From positions 1 through 5,744 of the forward strand of contig CAYOWC010000307.1 in assembly GCA_964407525.1 (NCBI GenBank): DNA of 5,744 nucleotides. Reading direction: 5' to 3'. The DNA is from DUZB01 sp964407525 (GTDB taxonomy: Bacteria; Desulfobacterota; DSM-4660; Desulfatiglandales; Desulfatiglandaceae). The position numbers were made by a program, and so were the translations under genes. The notes under the pieces were generated by a model, which was not told the origin of the DNA, made no database searches, and saw only the letters and a list, made by a program, of their open reading frames with translations. Shown here piece by piece: positions 5,675-5,744 of this stretch (positions within the stretch are counted from its first letter, which is position 1; each line of letters begins with the position of its first letter).

Positions 5675-5744
5675 ATGTTGCGTACGAAGAACGAAATCAA
5701 AGACAGAACCGCTATCGATGATATTATTCACCGCTCTCAAGTTT
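5675..5744 (+). CDS. Probable pyridoxamine 5'-phosphate oxidase-like (split-barrel flavin-binding) protein, N-terminal part
   Basis: Only 23 codons are present before the right edge. The peptide starts MLRTKNEIKDRTAIDDII and continues with HRSQV. The pattern of a basic start, then EI-D, then an acidic I-II helix leading to a short hydrophobic strand, is how I recall small PPOX-family proteins beginning; the family's strand with CRLA and the P-NFGY motif would follow beyond the window. These proteins bind a flavin or heme in a split beta-barrel and are often of unknown substrate. A purine-rich AAAGGGAAG lies 8-10 bases upstream and supports ATG 5675. The ATG at 5670 opens a different frame with no family resemblance. 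The gene is separated from dgkA by the repeat element and is probably an independent unit. The call rests on a short peptide and is tentative. Confidence 0.55.
   Translation, partial: MLRTKNEIKDRTAIDDIIHRSQV

Overview
This window is a bacterial chromosome segment with moderate GC by eye. It carries three complete genes and two partial ones, and every gene falls into a recognisable family. The organism looks Gram-negative. It has an MdoB/LtaS-type phosphoglycerol transferase next to a proteobacterial-type DgkA, an AdiA-like decarboxylase, and spacers with degenerate heptamer repeats of a kind I associate, from memory only, with Desulfobacterota (Desulfobacterales). The phylum is an inference, not something the sequence proves.

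Layout. Positions 1-133 (minus) hold the first 44 codons of an APC-family amino acid/polyamine antiporter. Positions 134-443 are a spacer with a tandem octamer repeat, a short palindrome and an inverted heptamer-repeat cluster. Positions 444-2753 (minus) encode a full-length PLP-dependent Orn/Lys/Arg decarboxylase, most like biodegradative arginine decarboxylase AdiA. Positions 2754-3049 are a divergent control region with a near-consensus sigma-70 promoter facing right, a weaker candidate facing left and a small palindrome. Positions 3050-4954 (plus) encode a membrane-anchored alkaline-phosphatase-superfamily phosphoglycerol transferase, starting at TTG. Positions 4982-5431 (plus) encode diacylglycerol kinase DgkA. 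Positions 5432-5674 are a spacer dominated by a 165-bp inverted-repeat element built of heptamers. From 5675 the start of a probable pyridoxamine-5'-phosphate-oxidase-like protein runs off the end.

How the genes fit together. The leftward pair forms a classic amino acid decarboxylase/antiporter acid-resistance module: the cytoplasmic enzyme consumes a proton while decarboxylating a basic amino acid, and the antiporter exchanges product for fresh substrate. The rightward pair forms a lipid cycle: the transferase would take glycerol phosphate from phosphatidylglycerol and leave diacylglycerol, which DgkA phosphorylates back to phosphatidic acid. I found no sign of a wholly new system. The least explained material is the repeat architecture of the two spacers.
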